A stretch of 38,372 nucleotides of DNA from Pelagibius sp050043265 (GTDB taxonomy: Bacteria; Pseudomonadota; Alphaproteobacteria; Kiloniellales; Kiloniellaceae), in NCBI GenBank assembly GCA_050043265.1, contig JBHJIR010000148.1:1-38372 (forward strand), written 5' to 3'. Each line of letters begins with the position of its first letter. Within the stretch, counting starts at the first letter, position 1. Both the position numbers and the translations under genes were made by a program. Below are positions 1-7,991 of this stretch, one piece after another. Below the pieces are notes generated by a model, which saw only the letters and a program-made list of their open reading frames with translations, did not search any database and was not told the DNA's origin.

Positions 1-1428
1 CTCGCGGTGCGACCCTTCAAGCCGCAGAACATGTCGAACAACGCGGCGGTGACGGCGGCCGGCGGCGAGATCGGCCGCGCCCAGGCGCTGCAGGCGCGTG
101 CCTGCAACGTGGCGGCGACCACCGACATGAACCCGGTGCTGCTGAAGCCGCAGAGCGAGGTCGGTGCCCAGGTGGTGGTGCAGGGCCGCATGCTCGGCAA
201 CGCCAAGGCGCGCGACTATCAGGCGATGAAGGGCGATCTGCTGCCCAAGGTGCTGGAGAGCTTCCAGCGTCTCGGGGAGCAGGCCGATCTGGTCATCGTC
301 GAAGGCGCCGGCAGCCCGGCGGAGGTGAACCTGCGCGCGGGCGACATTGCCAACATGGGCTTTGCCGAAGCCGCCGATCTGCCGGTGCTGCTGGTGGCCG
401 ACATCGACCGCGGCGGCGTTATCGCCGCGCTGGTCGGCAGCCATGCGGTGCTCAGCGATGGGGAAGCCCGGCGGGTCGCCGGCTATATCGTGAACAAGTT
501 CCGCGGCGACGGCAGCCTGTTCGATGAGGGTCTGGCGATCATCACGGCACGGACCGGCTGGCCCTCGCTGGGCGTGGTGCCGTTTTTCGCCGCTGCCTCG
601 AAGCTGCCGGCGGAGGACGCGGTGGCGCTGTCACGGGCGGAGGCCGCCGCGGGCCGGGCCATCAAGATCGCGGTGCCGCAGCTGGCGCGCATCGCCAACT
701 TCGACGACCTCGACCCGCTGATCGCGGAACCCGATGTGGCGGTCGATTTTGTCGAGGCCGGACGCGCCCTGCCGGGCGATGCCGACCTGGTGATCCTGCC
801 GGGCTCCAAGGCAACACTTGCCGATCTCGCTTTTCTGCGGTCCCAGGGCTGGGACATCGATCTTGCCGCGCACCTGCGCCGCGGCGGACGGGTGCTCGGG
901 ATCTGCGGCGGTTACCAGATGCTGGGCCGGCGGGTCGCCGATCCCGAGGGGATCGAAGGCCCGGCGGGGTGCGATGCCGAAGGCCTCGGGCTGTTGGATG
1001 TGGAAACACGGCTGCCCGGCGAGAAGGCCCTGCAGGAGGTCTCCGGGCGCCACATCGAAAGCGGTGCGGCGATCCGCGGCTACGAGATGCATGTGGGCGT
1101 CACCCGGGGTGAGGGGCTCAAAAGGCCTTTTATCGACCTGGACGGCCGGGCGGAAGGCGCTATTTCATCGGATGGACAGGTCGCCGGATGCTACCTGCAC
1201 GGGCTCTTTGCCGCCGACGGCTTTCGGGCGGCTTTCCTGGGCGGTCTGAAGGATCGCGCGGGATCGGGCCTGGCCTATGACGCCCAGGTGGAGGCGGTCC
1301 TGGACCAGCTCGCGGCGCACCTGGAAGCGCACCTCGACCTGAACCGGATACTACAAGTAGCCAGGGCGCCGGAAGGAACCGGCGGCGTGGCGCAATTCCC
1401 TTTGCCCCGTCCCCAACGGGCCCCGTAA
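1..1428 (+). CDS. cobQ: Cobyric acid synthase CobQ (5' end missing)
   Basis: Glutamine-dependent amidase that converts adenosylcobyrinic acid a,c-diamide to adenosylcobyric acid by amidating four side chains; cytoplasmic. The frame is open to base 1 and begins inside the conserved N-terminal stretch VRPFKPQNMSNNAAVT, so the P-loop and roughly 20-25 residues lie outside the window; the GTG at 7 is an internal Val, not a start. The amidotransferase domain shows RVLGICGGYQML with the nucleophilic Cys (codon 904-906) and CYLHGLF with the catalytic His (codon 1198-1200), as in the triad-type glutaminase domain of the family. About 475 residues are visible. The last ~25 residues, rich in Pro and Arg, look like a lineage-specific tail. 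It is the first visible gene of the plus-strand cobalamin operon; cbiX follows after 47 bp. Identity is certain, the true start is unseen. Confidence 0.96.
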   Translation, partial: LAVRPFKPQNMSNNAAVTAAGGEIGRAQALQARACNVAATTDMNPVLLKPQSEVGAQVVVQGRMLGNAKARDYQAMKGDLLPKVLESFQRLGEQADLVIVEGAGSPAEVNLRAGDIANMGFAEAADLPVLLVADIDRGGVIAALVGSHAVLSDGEARRVAGYIVNKFRGDGSLFDEGLAIITARTGWPSLGVVPFFAAASKLPAEDAVALSRAEAAAGRAIKIAVPQLARIANFDDLDPLIAEPDVAVDFVEAGRALPGDADLVILPGSKATLADLAFLRSQGWDIDLAAHLRRGGRVLGICGGYQMLGRRVADPEGIEGPAGCDAEGLGLLDVETRLPGEKALQEVSGRHIESGAAIRGYEMHVGVTRGEGLKRPFIDLDGRAEGAISSDGQVAGCYLHGLFAADGFRAAFLGGLKDRAGSGLAYDAQVEAVLDQLAAHLEAHLDLNRILQVARAPEGTGGVAQFPLPRPQRAP

Positions 1429-1434
1429 AGTCCG

Positions 1435-1455
1435 GCCCCACGCATAGGGTGGGGC
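1435..1455 (+). other. Short inverted repeat between cobQ and cbiX
   Basis: GCCCCAC (1435-1441) and GTGGGGC (1449-1455) form a 7-bp stem with a 7-nt loop just after the cobQ stop. No T-run follows, so it is more likely an mRNA-processing or stability hairpin, or a repeat remnant, than a terminator. Confidence 0.3.
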
Positions 1456-1475
1456 AGGCGTAGAAGGAGAGAGAG

Positions 1476-2543
1476 ATGGACAAGATCGGCGTGATGGTCT
1501 GCGGACACGGCAGCCGCGACGCTGGCGCGGTCACGGAGTTCGAGGCGGTGGCCCGGGGCATTCGTGCGCGTCTGCCCCAGTACGACGTCGAGAGCGGCTT
1601 TCTGGAGTTCGCCACGCCGATCATCCGTACCGGCCTCGACAAGCTGCGCGACAAGGGCGTGACCCGCTGCCTGGCCGTGCCCGGCATGCTGTTTGCCGCC
1701 GGCCATGCCAAGAACGACATTCCCTCGGTGCTGAACACCTATCAGGCCCAGCACCCGGAGATGACCATCGACTACGGCCGCGAGCTGGGCATCGATCCCC
1801 GGCTGATCCAGGCCGCCGCCGCGCGCATCGAAGAAGCGCTGGAAGGCGTCGGCACGGATGTGCCGCGCCATGAGACGCTGCTGATGGTGGTCGGGCGCGG
1901 CGCCTCCGACCCCGACGCCAATTCCAACGTCGCCAAGGTAATGCGGATGCTGTGGGAAGGCCTCGGCTTTGGCTGGGGCGAGACCTGCTATTCCGGCGTC
2001 ACCTTTCCCCTGGTCGAACCCGGCCTGGAGCACGCGGCAAAGCTGGGCTATCGGCGCATCGTCGTGTTCCCCTACTTCCTCTTCACCGGCATTCTGGTGC
2101 AGCGCATCTACGACTACACCGACGCCGTTGCCGCGCGCCATCCGGGGATCGAGTTCGTGAAGGCCGGTTACCTGAACGACCACCCGGCAGTGCTCGACGC
2201 CTTCGCCGAGCGGGTGCAGGAGATCATCGACGGCCAGAACCTGATGAACTGCAAGCTCTGCAAGTACCGCGAACAGGTGCTGGGCTTCGAGGCCGAGGTC
2301 GGCCTGGCCCAGGAAAGCCACCACCACCACGTCGAGGGGATCGGCACCGGTACGCCGGCCCCGGATCATAGCCACGATCACGGCCACGATCACGGGCACC
2401 ATCATCATGACCATGATCATTCGCACGATCACGACCATTCGCACGACCATGGACATAGCCATGATCATGGTCATCATCACCACCCCTATCCCCATGCCGA
2501 CCATCCTCTCGGGCCGGTCAGCATGAAGAAGAAGTCGGCGTGA
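1476..2543 (+). CDS. cbiX: Sirohydrochlorin cobaltochelatase CbiX, long form with His-rich tail
   Basis: Inserts Co2+ into sirohydrochlorin, the early chelation step of the oxygen-independent B12 route; cytoplasmic. The 355-residue protein has two tandem CbiX domains. The first keeps the metal-binding histidines (CGHGSRD, His11, and the AAGHAKND segment); in the second the equivalent of GHGSR is GRGASD, so that half is probably structural. Near residue 257 is MNCKLC, the MXCXXC signature that in long CbiX proteins binds an Fe-S cluster. The last ~55 residues are almost all His, Asp, Gly and Ser (His-Asp/His-Gly repeats, roughly 2375-2500), a likely cobalt/nickel store or metal-delivery tail. 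The start is fixed by a strong GAAGGAGAG ribosome site 5-10 bases upstream. It lies in the cob operon between cobQ and cobH. Identity is very secure; the role of the tail is inferred. Confidence 0.96.
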   Translation: MDKIGVMVCGHGSRDAGAVTEFEAVARGIRARLPQYDVESGFLEFATPIIRTGLDKLRDKGVTRCLAVPGMLFAAGHAKNDIPSVLNTYQAQHPEMTIDYGRELGIDPRLIQAAAARIEEALEGVGTDVPRHETLLMVVGRGASDPDANSNVAKVMRMLWEGLGFGWGETCYSGVTFPLVEPGLEHAAKLGYRRIVVFPYFLFTGILVQRIYDYTDAVAARHPGIEFVKAGYLNDHPAVLDAFAERVQEIIDGQNLMNCKLCKYREQVLGFEAEVGLAQESHHHHVEGIGTGTPAPDHSHDHGHDHGHHHHDHDHSHDHDHSHDHGHSHDHGHHHHPYPHADHPLGPVSMKKKSA

Positions 2544-2550
2544 TGTCTGC

Positions 2551-2605
2551 CTGCGGCACACCCCCCTCTCTCTTGATGGGGGAGGGTCGGGATGGGGGTG
2601 ATGCG
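2551..2605. repeat. Dispersed palindromic repeat (RPSPIKREG type)
   Basis: C-rich and G-rich halves (CACCCCC at 2559-2565 against GGGGGTG at 2594-2600, with CCCTC/GAGGG inside) make a nested palindrome in the 91-bp gap before cobH. Read on the minus strand it translates to RPSPIKREG, the signature of a palindromic repeat scattered through many alphaproteobacterial genomes. Its function here is unknown; it could cap the upstream mRNA segment. Confidence 0.5.
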
Positions 2606-2634
2606 GCTCGCACGACGGCGTGTGGGGAGAGCGC

Positions 2635-3297
2635 ATGACCACGACCCTGAAAGATGCTGGCGGCCAGACCGGCTACGACTACATCCGCGATCCGCAGGAG
2701 ATCACCCGGCGGTCGTTCGAGATCGTACGCGCGGAAACAGACCTTTCGGCTCTGCCGGAGGACGTCGGCGAGGTCGCGTTGCGCGTGGTGCACGCCTGCG
2801 GCATGCCGGAAATTGCGCCCGACTTCGCCTACGGCGGCGACCTGGCGGGCGCGGGCCGCGCCGCCCTGCAGGCGGGGGCCACGGTGCTAGCCGATTGCGC
2901 GATGGTGGCCGACGGCGTGACGCGCGGCAGGCTGCCTGCCGCCAACCCTGTCGTCTGCACCCTTAACGACCCCCGCACGCCGGCACGGGCGAAGGAACTC
3001 GCGACCACACGGTCGGCTGCCGCCGTCGATCTGTGGGGCGACGACCTGAAAGACGCGGTGGTCGCCATTGGCAATGCACCGACCGCGCTTTTTCGCCTGA
3101 TGGAAATTCTCGCGGCGGGTGCGCCGCGCCCGGCGGTGATCCTTGCTTTTCCCGTCGGCTTCGTCGGCGCGGCGGAATCGAAAGACGCGCTGATTGCCGC
3201 GGATCTCGGTGTTCCTTACCTCACGCTACGCGGCCGGCGCGGCGGCAGCGCCATGGCGGCCGCGGCGGTGAACGCGCTGGCCCGCGCCGGACTCTAG
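2635..3297 (+). CDS. cobH: Precorrin-8X methylmutase CobH (CbiC)
   Basis: Moves the C-11 methyl of (cobalt-)precorrin-8 to C-12 to give (cobyrinic) hydrogenobyrinic acid. The 220-residue protein is close to the usual ~210 and matches the family along its length: YDYIRDPQEI near the N terminus, VVHACGMPE carrying the catalytic His (His53), DCAMVADGVTRGRL, and GNAPTALF followed by the PVGFVGAAESK substrate loop. The ATG at 2635 is preferred because GGGGAG sits about 7 bases upstream; an in-frame GTG at 2620 would overlap that site. cobL starts 6 bp after the stop, so the two are surely co-transcribed. Fully diagnostic sequence. Confidence 0.96.
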   Translation: MTTTLKDAGGQTGYDYIRDPQEITRRSFEIVRAETDLSALPEDVGEVALRVVHACGMPEIAPDFAYGGDLAGAGRAALQAGATVLADCAMVADGVTRGRLPAANPVVCTLNDPRTPARAKELATTRSAAAVDLWGDDLKDAVVAIGNAPTALFRLMEILAAGAPRPAVILAFPVGFVGAAESKDALIAADLGVPYLTLRGRRGGSAMAAAAVNALARAGL

Positions 3298-3303
3298 AGC
3301 GTC

Positions 3304-4551
3304 ATGTTGGACAAGACGACACCCTGGCTTTCGATCGTCGGTATCGGCGAGGACGGACTCGACGGTCTCACCGCGGCGGCACGTGCACTGGTTGATGACG
3401 CGGAAGTTTTCGTCGGCGGCGAACGTCACCTGGCGATGCTGCCTGATGATGACCGCGAGCGTCTCGCCTGGCCGTCGCCGCTGTCCGCGCTGCTCGACGA
3501 AATCGAATCCCGTCGGGGTACACGCGTCTGCGTGCTAGCGTCGGGCGATCCTCTGTGGTACGGCGTGGGTGTCTCGTTGCTCAAACGAATCCGGTGCAGC
3601 GAGATAGCCATCCTGCCCGGGCGGTCGGCATTCACCCTGACGGCCGCCCGGATCGGATGGGCGCTTGCGGAAGTCGACTGTTTGACGCTGCACGGCCGGC
3701 CGCTTTCTCTGCTGCATCCCTTCATCCAACCGAACGCGAAACTGCTGATCCTCAGCGAGGACGCGACGACCCCGGCTGCCGTCGCCGCCCTGCTGTGCGA
3801 CCGCGGTTACGGCGAGAGTCGCCTGACCGTGCTCGAACATCTCGACGGGGTGAAGGAACGCCGCGTCGAGGGGATCGCGTCGGACTGGGCGGCGAACGAT
3901 CTCGCCGACCTCAATACCCTTGCCGTCGACTGCATCGCCGGTCCCGACGCGCCGTTGCTGCCCCGCACGGCCGGACTGCCCGACGAAGCGTTCCGCCACG
4001 ACGGCCAGATGACCAAGCGCGAGGTGCGCGCCGCAACACTGGCTGCCCTGATGCCGGTGCCGGGCCAGCTGCTGTGGGACGTCGGCGCCGGCTGCGGCTC
4101 CATCGCCGTCGAATGGATGCGCGCGGCACCGCGCGCTCGCGCCGTTGCCATCGACCGCAAGGCCGCCCGCCGCGCCATGATCGCCGACAACGCCGAGAGC
4201 CTCGGCACGCCGCTGTTGAAGATCGTTGCCGGCGATGCACCCCAGGCGCTTGACGGCCTGGAGGCGCCCGATGCGGTCTTCATCGGCGGCGGTGCCTCCA
4301 ACGAGGGATTGATCGACGCCTGCTGGCAGGCGCTGAAACCCGGGGGACGCCTGGTTGCCAATGCCGTCACTCTGGAAGGCGAGGCGGCCTTGCTGGCCTG
4401 GCAGAAGGATCACGGCGGTGCGCTCACCCGCTTTGCGATTTCCCGTGCCGAACCAGTCGGGCCTTTCCAGGGCTGGCGGCCAATGATGCCGGTGACCCAA
4501 TATCAGAACACGAAGTATCAGAGTACGAAGTATCAGGGCCCTAAATCATGA
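3304..4551 (+). CDS. cobL: Precorrin-6Y C5,15-methyltransferase (decarboxylating) CobL (CbiE-CbiT fusion)
   Basis: Methylates C-5 and C-15 of the corrin ring and decarboxylates the C-12 acetate. The 415 residues hold two domains: an N-terminal CbiE-type tetrapyrrole methylase (about 1-205; WLSIVGIGEDGLDGL, then LASGDPLWYGVG) and a C-terminal CbiT-type Rossmann methyltransferase (about 220-395; LWDVGAGCGSIAVEWMR is the S-adenosylmethionine loop). Length and order are those of standard CobL. The last ~18 residues (YQNTKYQSTKYQG) are encoded by three imperfect 15-bp repeats and look like a late extension with no conserved role. The stop overlaps the cobI start as ATGA (4548-4551), pointing to translational coupling. 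Certain identity. Confidence 0.96.
   Translation: MLDKTTPWLSIVGIGEDGLDGLTAAARALVDDAEVFVGGERHLAMLPDDDRERLAWPSPLSALLDEIESRRGTRVCVLASGDPLWYGVGVSLLKRIRCSEIAILPGRSAFTLTAARIGWALAEVDCLTLHGRPLSLLHPFIQPNAKLLILSEDATTPAAVAALLCDRGYGESRLTVLEHLDGVKERRVEGIASDWAANDLADLNTLAVDCIAGPDAPLLPRTAGLPDEAFRHDGQMTKREVRAATLAALMPVPGQLLWDVGAGCGSIAVEWMRAAPRARAVAIDRKAARRAMIADNAESLGTPLLKIVAGDAPQALDGLEAPDAVFIGGGASNEGLIDACWQALKPGGRLVANAVTLEGEAALLAWQKDHGGALTRFAISRAEPVGPFQGWRPMMPVTQYQNTKYQSTKYQGPKS
4501..4545 (+). repeat. Three imperfect 15-bp tandem repeats at the 3' end of cobL
   Basis: Units TATCAGAACACGAAG (4501-4515), TATCAGAGTACGAAG (4516-4530) and TATCAGGGCCCTAAA (4531-4545) follow head to tail. They are in frame and add a YQxTK-type tail to CobL. 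The A+T-rich composition differs from the surrounding GC-rich coding sequence, consistent with a recent slippage expansion. Confidence 0.75.
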
Positions 4552-5255
4552 CCGGTACCCTCTACGGCCTCGGCATCGGCCCGGGCGATCCCGAACTCAT
4601 CACTTTGAAGGCGCTGCGCCTGTTGCAGGCCGCGCCGGTACTGGCCTATCCGGCGCTGGAGGAGGGCGACAGCCTGGCCCGCAGCATCGTCGCCCCGCAC
4701 CTGCCCGGCGGGCAGATCGAAATCGCGATCCGCATGCCGATGGTGGCGGCGCGTTTCCCGGCGCAGGAGGTTTACGACCGCGCGGCCGAGGCGATCGGCG
4801 AACACCTGGCGGCGGGCCGCGACGTGGTAGCGCTCTGCGAGGGCGATCCTTTCTTCTATGGCTCCTTCATGTATCTCTTCGGGCGCATTGCCGAGGCCTT
4901 TCCGGTCGAAGTGGTGCCCGGCGTGTCGTCGCTCACCGCCTGCGCGGCGGTTCTCGGGGCGCCGCTGGCCGCGCGCAACGACGTGCTGACCGTGGTGCCG
5001 GCCACCCTGGAAGCGCAGCAACTGGCCGGACTGCTGCGCGATACCGATGCGGTGGCCATCATCAAGGTCGGCCGCCATCTGGCGAAGGTGCGCAAGGTGT
5101 TGCGCGTACTCGGCCTGTTGGACCGCGCCCGCTATGTCGAGCGCGCCACCCTGGGCGAGCAGCGCATTCTGCCGCTGGCCGAGGTGGCCGAAGACAGCGC
5201 ACCCTACTTCTCGATGATCCTGCTGCACCGCCGGGGGGAGGCCTGGACATGCTGA
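4548..5255 (+). CDS. cobI: Precorrin-2 C20-methyltransferase CobI (CbiL)
   Basis: S-adenosylmethionine-dependent methylation of C-20 of (cobalt-)precorrin-2, the first methylation after the CobA steps. At 235 residues it has the usual size. Landmarks of the tetrapyrrole methylase fold are LYGLGIGPGDPELITLKA at the N terminus, ALCEGDPFFYGSFMYLFGRI (the CobI/CbiL-type GDPxFYxS segment) and VVPGVSSLTACAA. The start codon lies in the ATGA overlap with cobL and the 3' end overlaps the next gene by 7 bp. Whether the substrate carries cobalt cannot be read from the sequence; cbiX and cbiD nearby favour the cobalt form. Confidence 0.94.
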   Translation: MTGTLYGLGIGPGDPELITLKALRLLQAAPVLAYPALEEGDSLARSIVAPHLPGGQIEIAIRMPMVAARFPAQEVYDRAAEAIGEHLAAGRDVVALCEGDPFFYGSFMYLFGRIAEAFPVEVVPGVSSLTACAAVLGAPLAARNDVLTVVPATLEAQQLAGLLRDTDAVAIIKVGRHLAKVRKVLRVLGLLDRARYVERATLGEQRILPLAEVAEDSAPYFSMILLHRRGEAWTC

Positions 5256-7081
5256 CCCTGGCGCCAGCCTTTATCGTTCTCACCCCCGGCGGAGCGGCGT
5301 TGGCCGCACGCCTCAAAGCCGTGCTGCCGGCGGCGCTGGTCTTTGCCAAGCGCGACCGGGTGGCCCAGGCCGATGTGTTCTTCGACGCCTTCACCGCACA
5401 GGTGCAGGCCGCATTCCTGGAAGGCCGGCCCATCGTCGGCTTCTGCGCGGCGGGCACGCTGATCCGCGCCCTCGCGCCGATGATCGCCGACAAGCAGACC
5501 GAGCCGCCGGTCGTCGCCGTGGCCGAGGACGGCGCCGCCGTGGTGCCGCTGCTCGGTGGACACCGCGGCGCCAACGACCTGGCGCGCAGCATTGCCGAAG
5601 CCCTCGGCGTTGCCGCCGCCGTCACCACGGCCGGCGACCGCCGTTTCGCCGTCGCGCTGGATGCGCCACCCGCCGGATGGCGCCTCGGTAATCCGGATGA
5701 CTACAAAGGTTTCACCGCGGCGCTGCTGGGCGGCAGGAAAGTGCGTCTCGACGGCGATGCGCCCTGGCTGAACGACAGCGGTCTGCCCATCGATGCTGAG
5801 GGCGGGCTGACGATTCAGGTGACCGAGCAGCTGGGCACGCCCGGCGCCGATCGTCTGGTCTATCACCCGGCGCGGCTCTGCCTCGGCGTCGGCTGCGAAC
5901 GCCATGCCGAACCGGCGGAACTGGAGGCGCTGGCGCGGCGCACTCTGGCCGACGCCGGGCTGTCGCCGTTGGCCGTCGCCGGGGTCTTCTCCATCGACGT
6001 GAAGGCCGACGAGGCGGCGGTGCTGGCCCTGGCGGCATCGTTCGGCGTGCCGGCGCGCTTCTTCGATGCGGCGGCGCTGGAGGCCGAGACGCCGCGTCTG
6101 GCCCATCCCTCCGACCTGGTGTTCCGCGAGGTCGGCTGCCACGGCGTCGCCGAGGGCGCGGCGCTGGCCGCCGCCGGCCCCGACGCCGCGCTGGTCGTCG
6201 CCAAGACCAAATCGAAGCGCGCGACCTGTGCCATTGCCCTGGCGCCGGAGGTGCTCGATGCGACTTCTGTGGGCAGGGGCCGCGGCAGCCTCAGCGTCGT
6301 CGGCACCGGCCCCGGCGATCCGGTCTGGCGCACGCCCGAGGTCGAGGCGGCCGTCTTGCGCGCCACCGACCTGGTCGGCTACGGCCTCTATCTCGATCTG
6401 CTGGGGCCGTTGGCTGCCGGCAAGGCACGCCACGGTTACGAACTGGGCGAGGAGGAAAAGCGCGTGCGTGTCGCCCTCGATCTTGCCGCCGAGGGCCGCG
6501 ATGTGGCGCTGGTCTGCTCCGGCGATCCCGGCATCTATGCCATGGCGACCCTGGTCTTCGAACTGCTGGAGCGCGGCGGCCGGGCCGACTGGCAGCGCAT
6601 CGGCGTCACCGTCATGCCCGGCGTGTCGGCACTGCAGGCGGCGGCGGCCCGTGCCGGGGCGCCCATCGGCCACGATTTCTGCACCATCTCGCTGTCGGAC
6701 CTGCTGCCCCCCTGGGAGGCCATCCAGCGGCGCCTACGGGCCGCGGCGGAAGGCGACTTCGTCATCGCCTTCTACAATCCGGTGTCCCAGCGGCGCACCC
6801 GGCAATTGGCCGAGGCGGTGGAGATCCTGAAGCAACACCGGCCCGCCGAGACCCCGGTGGTGCTGGCGCGCAACCTGGGCCGCCCCAGCGAGACGGTGAC
6901 GACGCTCGATCTTGCCGAGCTCACGCCCGACAAGGTGGATATGCTGACGGTGGTGCTGGTCGGCTCCAGCGAGACGCGCCGCATCGCGCGCAGTGACGGC
7001 GGTGCCTGGATCTACACGCCGCGCGGCTACGCCGGCAAGGCCAAGAAAACTTCGCAAAAGATCTCTGGGGACGCAGCATGA
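5249..7081 (+). CDS. Fused cobalt-precorrin-5A hydrolase (CbiG) / precorrin-3B C17-methyltransferase (CobJ)
   Basis: A 610-residue two-enzyme protein. Residues ~1-335 are CbiG: the N-terminal domain has FCAAGTLIRALAPMIADK and VVPLLGGHRGANDLAR, and the C-terminal CobE-like part has CLGVGCERHAEPAELEALA and AKTKSKRATCAIA. CbiG opens the ring-A delta-lactone and releases the C-20 unit as acetaldehyde in the anaerobic route. Residues ~347-590 are CobJ/CbiH: LSVVGTGPGDPVWRTPEV, VCSGDPGIYAMATLV, VMPGVSALQAAAARAGAPIG and FYNPVSQRRTRQL; this half methylates C-17 and contracts the ring. The two act on nearby intermediates, so fusion may channel substrate. A GGGGAGG site precedes the ATG, which overlaps the end of cobI; the stop overlaps cobM as ATGA. 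Domain identities are firm. Such fusions are known in Proteobacteria; the channelling is inferred. Confidence 0.93.
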   Translation: MLTLAPAFIVLTPGGAALAARLKAVLPAALVFAKRDRVAQADVFFDAFTAQVQAAFLEGRPIVGFCAAGTLIRALAPMIADKQTEPPVVAVAEDGAAVVPLLGGHRGANDLARSIAEALGVAAAVTTAGDRRFAVALDAPPAGWRLGNPDDYKGFTAALLGGRKVRLDGDAPWLNDSGLPIDAEGGLTIQVTEQLGTPGADRLVYHPARLCLGVGCERHAEPAELEALARRTLADAGLSPLAVAGVFSIDVKADEAAVLALAASFGVPARFFDAAALEAETPRLAHPSDLVFREVGCHGVAEGAALAAAGPDAALVVAKTKSKRATCAIALAPEVLDATSVGRGRGSLSVVGTGPGDPVWRTPEVEAAVLRATDLVGYGLYLDLLGPLAAGKARHGYELGEEEKRVRVALDLAAEGRDVALVCSGDPGIYAMATLVFELLERGGRADWQRIGVTVMPGVSALQAAAARAGAPIGHDFCTISLSDLLPPWEAIQRRLRAAAEGDFVIAFYNPVSQRRTRQLAEAVEILKQHRPAETPVVLARNLGRPSETVTTLDLAELTPDKVDMLTVVLVGSSETRRIARSDGGAWIYTPRGYAGKAKKTSQKISGDAA

Positions 7082-7842
7082 CGGTCTACTTCATCGGCGC
7101 CGGCCCCGGCGCCCCCGACCTCATCACCCTGCGCGGCCGGGATCTCATCGCGCGCTGCCCGGTGGTGCTCTATGCCGGCTCCCTGGTGCCCGAGGAGGTC
7201 GTCGCCTTTGCGCCCGAGGGCGCCCGGGTGGTCGACACGGCGCCGATGACCCTGGACGAGATCCTCGCCGAGATCGAAACGGCCGAGGCGGCCGGCCACG
7301 ACGTGGCGCGGGTGCACTCCGGCGATCCATCCTTGTACGGCGCCATCGCCGAGCAGATCCGCCGCCTGCGCAAGCTGGACATTCCTTTCGAGATCGTGCC
7401 CGGCGTGCCGGCTTACGCGGCGGCGGCGGCGGCGCTGGAAAGCGAGCTGACGCTGCCCGAGATCAGCCAGACGGTGATCCTGACGCGCACCACCATGAAG
7501 GCCTCGGCGATGCCCGAAGGCGAGGACCTGGCGACCCTGGGCAGGTCGGGGGCGACCCTGGCCATCCACCTGTCGATCCGCAACCTGAAGCACATCGAGG
7601 CGGAATTGACGCCCTTCTATGGCGCCGACTGCCCGGTGGCGGTGGTCTACCGGGCTTCCTGGCCGGACCAGCAGATCATCCGGGGTACCCTCAGCGACAT
7701 CCGCGAGAAGGTGCGCGCCGCCAAGATCACCCGCACGGCCCTCATCCTGGTCGGCCGGGTGCTGGGTGAGACGGACTTCATCGATTCCAAGCTCTACGAT
7801 CCCAAGCACGCCCACGTCCTACGGCCCAAACGCCGCGCCTAG
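7078..7842 (+). CDS. cobM: Precorrin-4 C11-methyltransferase CobM (CbiF)
   Basis: Methylates C-11 of (cobalt-)precorrin-4 with S-adenosylmethionine. The 254-residue protein shows the CobM pattern from end to end: VYFIGAGPGAPDLITLRGRDLI, YAGSLVPEEV (typical of CobM/CbiF), RVHSGDPSLYGAIAEQI, IVPGVPAYAAAAAAL, the TRTTMKASAMPEGE segment and VVYRASWPDQQIIRGTL. It starts in an ATGA overlap with the cbiG-cobJ gene and is the last gene of this operon; 149 bp without a gene follow before mscL. Confidence 0.96.
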   Translation: MTVYFIGAGPGAPDLITLRGRDLIARCPVVLYAGSLVPEEVVAFAPEGARVVDTAPMTLDEILAEIETAEAAGHDVARVHSGDPSLYGAIAEQIRRLRKLDIPFEIVPGVPAYAAAAAALESELTLPEISQTVILTRTTMKASAMPEGEDLATLGRSGATLAIHLSIRNLKHIEAELTPFYGADCPVAVVYRASWPDQQIIRGTLSDIREKVRAAKITRTALILVGRVLGETDFIDSKLYDPKHAHVLRPKRRA

Positions 7843-7991
7843 GCCGGCGTGAAGCGGCTGCCAGCCATGTTTCCCTATTTCTCTTCCGGTTCCTAGGCTA
7901 AGGATTTAATCTTAGCGATTATTGCTTGCGTCCCGCGCTGTGCCGGGGCGCCGGCCGGGGGAAGGTCGATTCAACTCTGGGGAATCAATTA
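7843..7991 (+). promoter_or_regulatory. cobM-mscL intergenic region with small hairpin
   Basis: This 149-bp gap separates the cob operon from mscL. GCTAAG (7897-7902) and CTTAGC (7911-7916) form a 6-bp stem around an A+T-rich 8-nt loop, with no T-run after it. It could end the cob transcript or lie in the mscL promoter. The mscL start is marked by GGGGAA about 9 bases upstream of 7992. Confidence 0.35.

Noticed and set aside
1275..2642. 455-codon minus-strand open frame opposite cbiX
   Set aside because: Its Met/Val/Ile-rich stretch is the antisense of the His-Asp-His repeat tail, giving a false membrane-protein look.
7843..7991. Cobalamin riboswitch
   Set aside because: Looked for B12-box-like AGTCAGGA..ACCTGCC and GCCACTG elements here and in the gaps at 13383-13452, 15678-15998 and 19507-19764; none is present. 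Any riboswitch for the first cob operon would lie upstream of the window.
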